Source: Longimicrobiales bacterium
GTDB lineage: Bacteria > Gemmatimonadota > Gemmatimonadetes > Longimicrobiales > Gaopeijiaceae
Length of the DNA stretch: 64,000 bases
Assembly (NCBI GenBank): GCA_028822645.1
Contig: JAPKDG010000001.1
Coordinates: 1-64,000 of the forward strand
Direction of reading: 5' to 3'
Positions 16,933-24,717 of the stretch are shown here, piece by piece; the stretch's first letter is position 1; the number at the start of each line of letters is the position of its first letter. Below the pieces are notes generated by a model. That model searched no databases and was not told the origin of the DNA. It was given only the letters and a program-made list of their open reading frames with translations. The position numbers and the translations under genes were made by a program.

Positions 16933-17883
16933 TTAGGCAGAATCGGAAACCATAATATTTAGGGCACGCGGAACCACCTCTACAACGACTTCGGCTTCGG
17001 TCGCTTGCCACACTTCTCCGTCAATTTCATACTTGGGAGGAAGGGAAAATTTAGCCCTAAAGGTACTGGCTGTTTGCTGTTTGACCGAGGAAGACTCACC
17101 ATGTCTGCCTTTGGCTGCGAGACCAAACAGCTGCATTCGCCTAAATGGACTAGCATTGCCTATGACGCAGGCGTCTAACAGCCCGTCGTCCAGTTTCGCG
17201 TCAGGAGCGATTGGAAAAGAACCCCCAAAAAAGGGGCCATTAGAAATGGTCAGCATAAGATGTTTGCCGTGCACGGGTATGTCTGACCCACTCAGGTCGA
17301 TGTCGATTCCTGGAAACCACAGCAGATTTCTAAGGGCGGCTGATTTGTACAGGAGCTCTCCACGCAAGAAAAGGGCCCTGGCGGCAGTTTCAATACAGGC
17401 AACATCAAATCCGAATCCTATAAGGTTCAAAAAGTGCCGACCCGCCACAGGGGTAGTGCCATCTGGGCTCCCATAGCTTACGACTCGCCCGACGTCGACA
17501 GTTCGCACTTTTCCTTTTGCTAAGGCCAAGACTCCGTCCTCGGGGCTCTCCACGTCGACACCAAAATTTCTGCCGAAATCATTGCCCGTTCCAGATGCGA
17601 GGATCCCGAATAATAGATCTGGTCTGCTCGAACAAATAATTCTGTCAGCCACATTGCTCCAGGTTCCATCTCCACCAACTGCTATTATAAAATCGAATCC
17701 GTTTTCTATAGCTTGGTCCACCAATTTTGCCTCTTGTCCCGGATACTCGGTGACGACGTGTTCAAATTTGGGCAAATGTCTCTCCAGTAGTCCAAGAAAC
17801 ATATTTATTCTCTTCAAGCTGCTACGTCCACGCCCAGCCGCTGGATTAAAGAGAACAAAAGGACGTCGTATGGGTTCAGACAT
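16933..17883 (-). CDS. Diacylglycerol/sphingosine-kinase-type lipid kinase
   Basis: 316 residues of the DAGK catalytic family (DgkB/YegS/SphK). FNPAAGRGR (residues 12-20) and the nucleotide loop GGDGT (70-74) are followed by SGTGNDFGRNF (97-107), with DDGLLDACVI in the C-terminal beta-sandwich. These enzymes phosphorylate lipids with ATP at the inner-membrane face. The substrate cannot be told from motifs: diacylglycerol, a long-chain base and a ceramide are all used within the family. It is third in a run with the SPT-like enzyme and ADC-like protein, 36 bp after the latter, which makes a sphingoid-type substrate worth considering. Confidence 0.87.
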   Translation of the reverse strand: MSEPIRRPFVLFNPAAGRGRSSLKRINMFLGLLERHLPKFEHVVTEYPGQEAKLVDQAIENGFDFIIAVGGDGTWSNVADRIICSSRPDLLFGILASGTGNDFGRNFGVDVESPEDGVLALAKGKVRTVDVGRVVSYGSPDGTTPVAGRHFLNLIGFGFDVACIETAARALFLRGELLYKSAALRNLLWFPGIDIDLSGSDIPVHGKHLMLTISNGPFFGGSFPIAPDAKLDDGLLDACVIGNASPFRRMQLFGLAAKGRHGESSSVKQQTASTFRAKFSLPPKYEIDGEVWQATEAEVVVEVVPRALNIMVSDSA

Positions 17884-17919
17884 AGGCGATCCTACTTAGG
17901 TGTAGTGTCAACCCCACGC

Positions 17920-18591
17920 CTAAAGGACCTCAAGCGGACTAAAAATTTCTACTCCGTTTCTCATCCACTGCTCTCGGAAAGGGCGGTCGGGTAGATCGTC
18001 CAGCATTATACCACTAGTCATCTCATGTCCAAACAGGACTAACGAGCCCTGTTCAAATTCGTGTTCACTGTAGCTTGCACCTTTCATGGTGATATCTGCT
18101 TTGAAGTTTTTGCAATCATCGGACATGAAAGAATGGAATAAAAGTTCTGTAGGGTCAAAAGTGTGACCTGTGGTGGTTAGCTCAAGTATGGGCTCCCCTC
18201 CTTCTTCAACTCTTACGTGCATCTTTTTTTCACCCTCGGTAAAGGCTACGTCTATATCCTTCATCAGGTGAGGCAATTTCCAGCGATCAATTCCCTGAAG
18301 CCGACCCAGTTTAGTGCTGGTGGCTACCATAAAGGGATAAAGGGCTGCCTTAGGAAGGCGTTCTCCTAGAGTGACTAAAGGAGGCACTAAGACCGAAAGC
18401 ACTAGCTCTTGATAGGGGCCAGCATCCCCTTTAAAAAAGTCAAAAACAGAGACCGAAAGCACACTTGATTCTGGGCGTCTTTCTAGGGGTTGGAGCGCTC
18501 CCGGGAGAAGCTGCCGAGCATTCTCGGTAGCTATCTCAAAGAGACAGCTTAGCCCCTCTTTGAAGTAATAGTGTCCGGTTGACTCGGACAT
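17920..18591 (-). CDS. Acetoacetate-decarboxylase-like fold protein (tentative)
   Basis: 223 residues. The segment DFFKGDAGPYQELVLSVLVPP (split about 51-71) resembles the ADC superfamily strand pattern, and GRLQGIDRWKLPHLMKDI (97-113 region) aligns with the family's G-x-x-W-x-x-P-K segment. The lysine expected after the proline is His here, with Lys two residues before the proline, so decarboxylase chemistry is doubtful. No signal peptide or TM. The start overlaps the end of the SPT-like gene by 43 nt, implying coupled expression. It could be a hydrolase or binding protein for a lipid intermediate; family assignment is by eye only. Confidence 0.45.
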   Translation of the reverse strand: MSESTGHYYFKEGLSCLFEIATENARQLLPGALQPLERRPESSVLSVSVFDFFKGDAGPYQELVLSVLVPPLVTLGERLPKAALYPFMVATSTKLGRLQGIDRWKLPHLMKDIDVAFTEGEKKMHVRVEEGGEPILELTTTGHTFDPTELLFHSFMSDDCKNFKADITMKGASYSEHEFEQGSLVLFGHEMTSGIMLDDLPDRPFREQWMRNGVEIFSPLEVL

Positions 18592-19904
18592 ATACCATAC
18601 CTTTCCAGAACCTTGCTGATAATTTTAGCGCCCTCACTAAGTTCTTGGCGAGAATGAGTAGAAGAGATCGACATTCTGAATCGGGATTTGTGCTTAGGTA
18701 CGGCAGGGTATTGCACTGGGTTTAGGTATATCCCTTGTCGGAGCAATTCTTCCCCTATCTCAAAAATTCTAGCGTCATCTTGTATGAGGATTGGAATTAC
18801 CTGTGACTCGGACTGTCCAATAGGAACACCTGCTTCTCTTAGTAGTTTTTGCATGTATATAACGTTTGACCAGAGCCCCTCTCTAAGCTGAGGCTCTTCT
18901 TCGAAAATCTCTAATGCTTTCAGGATGCCCGCTGTGACCACGGGAGAGAGCCCGCAGGAAAAGAACCGAGAGCGGGAAAACCCACGCAAGTAGTTAATAA
19001 GCTGTTGGGATCCTGCCAGAAAGCCTCCTTGTCCACCGAGGCTTTTGGAAAAGGTGCCAACATGTAGGTCGATTTCATCCTCCAGACCGAAATGTTCGGC
19101 AACTCCTCTTCCGTTTTGCCCGTAAATAAAGGTGGAGTGGGCTTCGTCAATTAGAATGCGAGCACCGTAACGCTTACATACATCAACAATGTCTGGTAAA
19201 ACGGCCACATCTCCGTCCATAGAATAAACGCCTTCCACAAGGACTAATTTTTTCCCAGTGAATTTCTTAAGTTTGCGCTCCAGATCTTCCACTTTGTTGT
19301 GTCGAAAAAACCTGCTAGTTGCTTTAGAGAGAATCATGCCGTCCACTAGCGAAGCGTGTGCATACTGATCGGCCACAATAAGGTCGCCCGACCGCATGAG
19401 GCCTGCTATAACCCCAACGTTTACGCTGTAACCAGTGGGAAAGAGTAGCACAGCTTCTTTATTTTTAAACCGGGCCAATTGTTCTGATAGCTCCACGTGT
19501 ACTTCCATTGACCCGCTAAGGATAGGGGACCCAGAGGCTCCATTGCCATAAATTTCTACTGCCTTTACCACAGCCTCTTTTACCTCGGGCCGATAAGATA
19601 GGCCCAGGTAGTTATAGGAAGCAAAATTCAATAAGTTTTTATGGATTTTTCCTGTTTTGGTATTACGGATATCTACCCGTGTTCCAGGTTCTCCTTGCAT
19701 GGGTAATCCGTATAAGTAGTAACCAGCGGGCTCAGCGTCTTTCCACCATTCGTCGAAGGGGCCAAGCATGTCGAAGGGGTCGTTGCCCGAACCAAAATAG
19801 AAATTGGTATAATCGTATTGCATCGCCAGTGGAAGAGGCTTCCCAGCCTTGTCTGCGAACATTCCCCGTCCAGCTTTTCCAGAAGTATGTTTGTCCTCCA
19901 CCAT
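18549..19904 (-). CDS. Alpha-oxoamine synthase, serine-palmitoyltransferase-like
   Basis: 451 residues, fold-type I PLP enzyme of the AOS family. It has NFASYNYLGLS (93-103), GSRxxSG-like GNGASGSPILSG (120-131), YAHASL (181-186), DEAHS (253-257) and the PLP lysine in GTFSKSLGGQGG (K287). The TFSKS context is the SPT style rather than that of BioF or KBL. An extra N-terminal segment of about 65 residues rich in Tyr/Trp/Phe precedes the domain. These enzymes condense an amino acid with an acyl thioester, losing CO2. The adjacent lipid kinase makes long-chain-base formation plausible. Alternatives are a BioF-like or CqsA-like enzyme. Confidence 0.8.
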   Translation of the reverse strand: MVEDKHTSGKAGRGMFADKAGKPLPLAMQYDYTNFYFGSGNDPFDMLGPFDEWWKDAEPAGYYLYGLPMQGEPGTRVDIRNTKTGKIHKNLLNFASYNYLGLSYRPEVKEAVVKAVEIYGNGASGSPILSGSMEVHVELSEQLARFKNKEAVLLFPTGYSVNVGVIAGLMRSGDLIVADQYAHASLVDGMILSKATSRFFRHNKVEDLERKLKKFTGKKLVLVEGVYSMDGDVAVLPDIVDVCKRYGARILIDEAHSTFIYGQNGRGVAEHFGLEDEIDLHVGTFSKSLGGQGGFLAGSQQLINYLRGFSRSRFFSCGLSPVVTAGILKALEIFEEEPQLREGLWSNVIYMQKLLREAGVPIGQSESQVIPILIQDDARIFEIGEELLRQGIYLNPVQYPAVPKHKSRFRMSISSTHSRQELSEGAKIISKVLERYGICPSQPDTITSKRG

Positions 19905-20000
19905 CCCGCCTCCTAGGCGCCTATAAGACCTCGGTTGCTAGGATAAAAGCTATTAAAGTACAGAACAGATGGGAACCCGCGGGCCACAACCAACAAAAAA

Positions 20001-20732
20001 CTAAGGGATTGAAGGCCCAATAAACTCTGCTATGAACTCTGAGGCTGGGTCTCGAAATAGGTCTTCCAAGCTTCCCGACTGAACGACACGTCCGTTATCA
20101 AGCGCGTAGACCGATGCTCCCAGTGCTACAACATCTCTTACGTCATGTGTCGCTATTATGGACGGTCGGCCAAACATCTTGAGACGTTCTGATAGAAAGA
20201 TTCGAACTGTACGCCTGGTGGTAGCATCCAGGGCTGCCAGTGGCTCGTCTAGGAGCAGTAATTCCGGCTCAATAACAAGTGCACGTGCAAGGGCGACCCT
20301 TTGTTGCTCCCCCCCCGAAAGGCCTTCTGCGGGCCTATGGGCCAGGGCTGAGCAACCGAGTTCTCCAAGGATGTCCTGCGCCCTGCTGTGGCGCTCCGAG
20401 CGTATAAGCTTGCCGGGCCCGGTAGACAGGCCAAAGGAAACGTTGTCCAACACGTTTAGGTGGGAGAACAAGCTGTATCCTTGAGGCAAATAGCCAATGC
20501 GTCGCTGCTCCATTGGCGTGTGGATACCTGTCTGGGTGTTTACCAACGTTCTGGTTCCCAGGACAAATTCTGCAAGGTCGGGAGCTATTGCTCCTGCCAG
20601 AAACCTAAGGAAAGTTGTTTTGCCGCTGCCATTAGGCCCTATGATTGCAATGGGGCCGCTGTCTCCCCTTAGGGCTACTTCGAGTAAAAACGTACCAACG
20701 GAAGCGCGCACGGAAGCGTGCCAGCTACTCAA
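20001..20732 (-). CDS. modC: Molybdate/tungstate-type ABC transporter ATPase (short ModC)
   Basis: 243 residues. Walker A GPNGSGKTT (about residues 34-42), Q-loop in LPQGYSLFSH, signature LSGGEQQRVALARAL, Walker B LLLLDEPLAALD and the H-loop in ATHDVRD. It lacks the C-terminal Mop/TOBE domain of E. coli ModC (about 350 residues), ending right after the nucleotide-binding domain, so oxyanion feedback must come from elsewhere. The start overlaps the modB stop by 4 nt. Confidence 0.85.
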   Translation of the reverse strand: MSSWHASVRASVGTFLLEVALRGDSGPIAIIGPNGSGKTTFLRFLAGAIAPDLAEFVLGTRTLVNTQTGIHTPMEQRRIGYLPQGYSLFSHLNVLDNVSFGLSTGPGKLIRSERHSRAQDILGELGCSALAHRPAEGLSGGEQQRVALARALVIEPELLLLDEPLAALDATTRRTVRIFLSERLKMFGRPSIIATHDVRDVVALGASVYALDNGRVVQSGSLEDLFRDPASEFIAEFIGPSIP

Positions 20733-21544
20733 GGTAAGGTTCTCTTGATGGCTGTCGTGACAAAAGGAAGCAGTTGAAGTCCAGCCAGCAGTGCTGCGCC
20801 AGCTGCAACTAAAACCAAGGAAAAAACCACTGCGAGCTGCACGTCTGACTCTAATGCAGAAAAAATCGCAAGGGGCATAGTTTGGGTTTCAGCGGGCATA
20901 TTTCCGGCGAAAAGCAAGGTGGCTCCAAATTCTCCGAGGGCCCGAGCCCAGGCCAGAGAAGCTCCAGTGACGAGGCCTGGCATTGAGAGAGGAAGGGCAA
21001 CGCGGAAGAAGGATGCAACGGAAGAAGAGCCCAGCGTTCGAGCTACTATCAGTGTATCTGGGTCGACCTTCCGGAAAGAACTTGCCGCTGCCTGGACGAA
21101 AAAAGGCGAAGAGACAACAATTTGGGCGATGACCACAGCCTCTGTAGTGAAAGGTATAGCCAGTCCTAGGTTCCCTAGGACTGGCCCTAGTATTCCTTGG
21201 CGACCGAACGTCTGTAAAAGCGCAACGCCCAGGACCGCTGGAGGGATCACGATTGGCAGTTCGACTAGCAGTGAAATCATTTTGGTTGCTCGTGATTGGG
21301 ACGAGGCTATCCACCAAGCGAGAGGGGTTCCCATAACTATGATAAGGCCCAGGCTTACCAGAGTCGTTTTTAGGCTTAATAGGAGAGCGGGAAGAAACAT
21401 GGGATGACCTAGGCCGGCCAGGACTTCTTCTGTGGAGGCGGATAGAATTAGAGCGATCAGCGGAACTGTCAGCAAGCCCAACAGGGTCGCTCCCAACAGA
21501 CCAGCCAGGGTTGAAATAGGCGAAAAGCGACTCCTCTGGTTCAC
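20729..21544 (-). CDS. modB: Molybdate/tungstate-type ABC transporter permease
   Basis: 271 residues, with about six TM segments. The EAA loop is recognisable as AASSFRKVDPDTLIVARTLGSS followed by RVALPLSMPGL. ELPIVIPPAVLGVALL is the hallmark of ModB/CysT-type permeases. Overlaps of 4 nt on both sides (modA 21541-21544, modC 20729-20732) mark a tightly coupled operon. Confidence 0.87.
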   Translation of the reverse strand: MNQRSRFSPISTLAGLLGATLLGLLTVPLIALILSASTEEVLAGLGHPMFLPALLLSLKTTLVSLGLIIVMGTPLAWWIASSQSRATKMISLLVELPIVIPPAVLGVALLQTFGRQGILGPVLGNLGLAIPFTTEAVVIAQIVVSSPFFVQAAASSFRKVDPDTLIVARTLGSSSVASFFRVALPLSMPGLVTGASLAWARALGEFGATLLFAGNMPAETQTMPLAIFSALESDVQLAVVFSLVLVAAGAALLAGLQLLPFVTTAIKRTLP

Positions 21545-22335
21545 TCTGAGACCAGAAAGCCATGGCTGTGGAGTATTTGTCGCCCATCGGCGGACAAGAC
21601 GTAATTTATGAACTGTACAGCTTGGGGTGTATGGGCAGAGCGGGTCAGCACTCCTATGGGATAACGTACTTGGGCATTCAGCTTCTCGGGGATTGCCACC
21701 ACCTTTAACTTGTGAGACGAAGCCTCTGTCCGATAAACAATGGCTGCATCGGCCTCGCCCATTTCCACCTTGGCTCTGACGAGTCTAACGTTGTTTTCAA
21801 GAGAGACAGTTTGAGCCTGTACGGCGGTTACAAAGTCTTCACCCAAGTGTTGCCGGGCACGCTCCAGGACCTGGAGCGTATAGATGCCAACAGGGACGTT
21901 ATTAGACCCGGTGACAATCAGTGAAGCTTTTTCTAGGTCTCTGAAGTGCTGAATGTCGGCAGGGTTAGCGGTGGGCACAATGACAACGAGCTCATTGCTG
22001 GCAAAGAACTGACTTCCGGACATATGCCCACCACTTATGAGTGCTTCAGTATGATCCTGGTTGGCTGAAGCAAAGATATCTACTTGGGCGCCTTGTTCTA
22101 TCTGAAACCGCAAGACTTGGCTTCCAGCAAAGGTCATGCTTACGTCCATTTCAGGATTCGCCTCTTCAAAGGCATTCTCGATACTTCTAAAGGTCTCGGT
22201 TAGCGAAGAAGCAGCGTAAATCACCAGGCTGGTTTTGGCTCCGTCCCCTCCTTGCTCTTGGATACAGCTAGCTGCCAGCAAGCTGGCTATAAATGTAGAG
22301 ACCAGGGGGATAGCTCGAAGGATGATGCTTTGCAT
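21541..22335 (-). CDS. modA: Molybdate/tungstate-binding lipoprotein
   Basis: 264 residues. Signal peptide with lipobox LAASC (Cys about 24). The mature part begins with the ModA pattern LVIYAASSLTETFRSIENAFE and continues with FAGSQVLRFQIEQGAQVDIFASANQ, matching the oxyanion-binding loops. Lipid anchoring points to a diderm or membrane-tethered receptor. Discrimination of molybdate from tungstate or sulfate is not possible from sequence. It lies 3 nt after the regulator gene. Confidence 0.88.
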   Translation of the reverse strand: MQSIILRAIPLVSTFIASLLAASCIQEQGGDGAKTSLVIYAASSLTETFRSIENAFEEANPEMDVSMTFAGSQVLRFQIEQGAQVDIFASANQDHTEALISGGHMSGSQFFASNELVVIVPTANPADIQHFRDLEKASLIVTGSNNVPVGIYTLQVLERARQHLGEDFVTAVQAQTVSLENNVRLVRAKVEMGEADAAIVYRTEASSHKLKVVAIPEKLNAQVRYPIGVLTRSAHTPQAVQFINYVLSADGRQILHSHGFLVSE

Positions 22336-22338
22336 CTT

Positions 22339-23463
22339 TCAGTCAGGCCGAGAGACGGCTAGGGTGGTCAGGTGTCCAGACAGAGATAAATCGTAGCCCG
22401 GAAGCTTGCCCGCCTCAGACCGAAAAGACGATTGATCAATCAAGCTTAAAAAGCGAGAAACTGCAGGGGACTTAAGTTGTGATTCTGATAATACGAGATC
22501 GAAGCGCTCCCGTGATAGGGGGATAAAGCTTAATTCTTCGGCCAACGCCGCCGATTCGATGGCTATTCCTGCGTCGGCCACCCCCGTGCTAACTAGCCGA
22601 GCAACTTCAGCGTGGTTAGAAGCCAGCGGTCTAGAGTTTATAATGTTCGTGGCCTGTGTTTCTCCTACAAGCAACCTACTGAGAAGCTTTTGGGCACCTG
22701 ATCCTTTGGTCCGTCCAGCATAGCGAAGGCCTGGCCTGAGTAAGTCCGTGGCCGTTTTTATCCCTAAAGGGTTCCCTGCGGCTACCAGTAAGCCCTGTCT
22801 CCACCGGGCGAGATTGACAAGAGTTGCGGTCTCATTCGGGAAGGCATGTTTTGCAAGGCTACTGTGGGCCTTGGGGTCAGCATTGCTAGCAAGATGAATC
22901 CCCGCAACATGAACAAGGCGTTTCTTAAGTAAGCTTAAGGCCTGAGAGCTGTCTGCGGGAATCCAGGTGGCCCGTGTGTCGGCATACTGACGCCCAAGTC
23001 GATCACAGAGAACACCCAACAACGGTGCGCAGCCTGCCACTAAAATGTTGGAGTCTATGCTAGCTCGGCTGGAGAAAAGCTCAACAATACCATTTTCGAG
23101 GCCAGCACTATTGGTTGAATTCAACAACCAGCCGTCGGCAGCTTGTGTGTCGTCATATTGAGGATGAGCAATTAGTTCGTCTCCAATGCGTCCCACTATG
23201 ACCCTTTCTACGGAGGTTTCCTCTGGTGCTGCCAGGCGACTAGATATCAATGGTCCGCCAGCGAGGCGAAAAAGATCTTCCACCGTGCAGCGCAAAGAAT
23301 GGGCCAGCTGAAGCGCAAGCTGGGTCGATGGTATTTGTTTACCCGCCTCTATATGGATCAAGGCCTGACGTGAGACACCAATTCTTCTAGCCAAATCTGC
23401 TTGGGAAAGGCCAACAGCAGTCCTTCGTTCTTTTAAGGACGATAAAAAACGAGCCTTTTTCAA
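22339..23463 (-). CDS. One-component regulator: HTH (XRE/MerR-like) fused to a molybdate-binding-like domain
   Basis: 374 residues. A helix-turn-helix at about 12-45 (VGLSQADLARRIGVSRQALIHIEAGKQIPS) is followed by a short linker and a periplasmic-binding-protein-like domain (about 90-370) of the type found in regulators next to mod operons. It has features such as GCAPLLGVLCDR, LVNLARWRQGLLVAAGNP and GVADAGIAIESAA. It probably senses intracellular oxyanion and controls the operon it heads, replacing the Mop-domain sensing absent from ModC. A GTCAT-N6-ATGAC inverted repeat lies about 42 bp upstream. Confidence 0.82.
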   Translation of the reverse strand: MKKARFLSSLKERRTAVGLSQADLARRIGVSRQALIHIEAGKQIPSTQLALQLAHSLRCTVEDLFRLAGGPLISSRLAAPEETSVERVIVGRIGDELIAHPQYDDTQAADGWLLNSTNSAGLENGIVELFSSRASIDSNILVAGCAPLLGVLCDRLGRQYADTRATWIPADSSQALSLLKKRLVHVAGIHLASNADPKAHSSLAKHAFPNETATLVNLARWRQGLLVAAGNPLGIKTATDLLRPGLRYAGRTKGSGAQKLLSRLLVGETQATNIINSRPLASNHAEVARLVSTGVADAGIAIESAALAEELSFIPLSRERFDLVLSESQLKSPAVSRFLSLIDQSSFRSEAGKLPGYDLSLSGHLTTLAVSRPD

Positions 23464-23504
23464 AGGGACCCCCTTGTCCTGAGAGTTGACTGGCGCAACA
23501 AATA

Positions 23505-23520
23505 GTCATCTATACATGAC
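23505..23520. promoter_or_regulatory. Candidate operator upstream of the mod regulator
   Basis: GTCATCTATACATGAC is an inverted repeat with 5-bp arms and a 6-bp centre, about 42 bp upstream of the regulator start. Position and symmetry fit an autoregulatory site for the HTH protein. Nothing else ties it to that protein. Confidence 0.35.
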
Positions 23521-23597
23521 ATAATGTAGCTTCAACTTAACTACACTGAGCTGGGGGACCAATGGGGTAGTAATTTGGGAGAGCTCAACAAGGGATG

Positions 23598-23620
23598 GCT
23601 CCAACCAGGCAGGTTGGAGC
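23598..23620 (-). terminator. Hairpin downstream of tRNA-Asn
   Basis: GCTCCAACC (23598-23606) and GGTTGGAGC (23612-23620) form a perfect 9-bp stem around a 5-nt loop, 10 bp beyond the 3' end of the minus-strand tRNA. No strong T-run follows, so termination efficiency is uncertain. Confidence 0.5.
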
Positions 23621-23629
23621 GAAAGGAAG

Positions 23630-23702
23630 CTCCCGCGGCTGGACTCGAACCAGCGACAAGCCGGTTAACAGCCGGCTGCTCTACCAACTGAGCTACGCGG
23701 GA
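23630..23702 (-). tRNA. tRNA-Asn (anticodon GTT)
   Basis: The minus strand gives a full cloverleaf: acceptor TCCCGCG/CGCGGGA, D arm AGCTCAGTTGGTAGAGC, anticodon stem GCCGG/CCGGC with loop CTGTTAA (anticodon GTT), T arm GCTGG-TTCGAGT-CCAGC, discriminator G. CCA is not encoded. It stands alone between the mod regulator and the TetR gene. Confidence 0.96.
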
Positions 23703-23883
23703 ATACAAAAAGAACTGATTTAGGTAAGAAAGGTCAGCTAGATTCTTTGAGGTGTCAAGGAGCATGTGGTTCTTTCTTGCACCCCAAAAGGCAATGCTGA
23801 CAAGGTGTTAATACTAGGGAGGGCTAGCCAATCGTGAGGTTGAGGTTGAGGTCTTGGCCAGAAGGTGTCATAATCAACTGACG

Positions 23884-23921
23884 CCTATAACAGGAACTGG
23901 AATTCCAGTTCCTGTTATAGG
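23884..23921. repeat. 38-bp perfect palindrome upstream of the TetR-type gene
   Basis: Each 19-bp half runs CCTATAACAGGAACTGGAA and its exact complement, centred on GGAATTCC with no spacer. It lies 80-117 bp upstream of the chosen regulator start. Such length is unusual for a simple operator. Options are a regulator site, a bidirectional terminator (no flanking T-tract) or a residual recombination/mobile-element end. No second copy was noticed in this window. The rest of the 23464-24000 stretch holds only the tRNA, its hairpin and the operator candidate. Confidence 0.7.
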
Positions 23922-24000
23922 GCCTACTGTTGGGGGTCAAAGGCTTATGGGTTGTTCCGCAGGAGGTAAGGACCTTGGTTTGGACCTAGAGGGAGTCATG

Positions 24001-24717
24001 ATGAGGAATAACAGCAACTGGTGGAAAGCTACCAAGCAGGACGTCAGGGTCCTGTCAGACTTACGGGGCGTTCAACAACCAAAGCAAGAAAGAAGCCAAA
24101 AGAGCTTCGACGAGATCATATTGGCAGCTAAGGACCTGATGTATGAGCACGGGCTGGAGGGAGCCACTGTGAAGGGTGTTCTGGAGAAAAGTGGGGTAAG
24201 TGCCAGTAGTTTCTATGGCAAATTTGAAGGGCGTGATTCCCTTTTGGAGTATATGGCCTGTTTGTTTTGGTTGGCAGCTGAAAGGGAATGGGGCTTAGTG
24301 TTGGACAGTAGGAGGTGGCGAGGGGGGGGAACGAGGCCGTTGGTGGAGCAGTTGATGAAAATGTTGGTGATGTGGTTTAGGGCTGAAGAGGCGGTCCTGA
24401 GGGCTTTTTTGCTTCACGCACTGTCGGGAGCAGATGAAACCAACCTGAAGCGAATTTCAGAATTCGACAACTGGTTGGCTGACGAGACAACTGGTCTGTT
24501 AATCGAAAGGAAAGAAGAGATCGGGCATACTGCCCCAGGCTTGGCTATTCGGGTAGCGACGCTCCAGGCCGTGGCAACGGTCCGAAGCAGGCTGCTTTTT
24601 CTAGGAAAAAATATGGAAGACGGAATAAGCGACAGGAGGCTGTCTCAGGAAATGTCTAGAGGTTTTTTGGGCCATTTGAATATCGTACAGCAGGGCTCCA
24701 CTGCTAGTTTGAGATAG
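24001..24717 (+). CDS. TetR/AcrR-family transcriptional regulator
   Basis: 238 residues from ATG at 24001, chosen because GGGAG ends 5 nt upstream. The frame extends 49 codons further but crosses the 38-bp palindrome and has no protein-like features. The HTH is SFDEIILAAKDLMYEHGLEG followed by ATVKGVLEKSGVSASSFYGKF, a canonical TetR N-terminus. The remaining helical part is the ligand/dimer domain. The gene overlaps convergent dsbA-like DNA by 14 bp. The target may be its own upstream region; the effector is unknown. Confidence 0.85.
   Translation: MRNNSNWWKATKQDVRVLSDLRGVQQPKQERSQKSFDEIILAAKDLMYEHGLEGATVKGVLEKSGVSASSFYGKFEGRDSLLEYMACLFWLAAEREWGLVLDSRRWRGGGTRPLVEQLMKMLVMWFRAEEAVLRAFLLHALSGADETNLKRISEFDNWLADETTGLLIERKEEIGHTAPGLAIRVATLQAVATVRSRLLFLGKNMEDGISDRRLSQEMSRGFLGHLNIVQQGSTASLR

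Noticed and set aside
20889-21587. 232-residue minus-strand ORF over modB
   Set aside because: Out-of-frame shadow of modB, Ser/Arg/Pro-rich, whereas modB itself has clear permease motifs and coupled overlaps.
23541-23765. 74-residue minus-strand ORF
   Set aside because: It is a read-through of tRNA-Asn, a typical tRNA shadow.
23854-24000. N-terminal extension of the TetR protein
   Set aside because: It crosses the 38-bp palindrome and has no domain; GGGAG spacing supports 24001.
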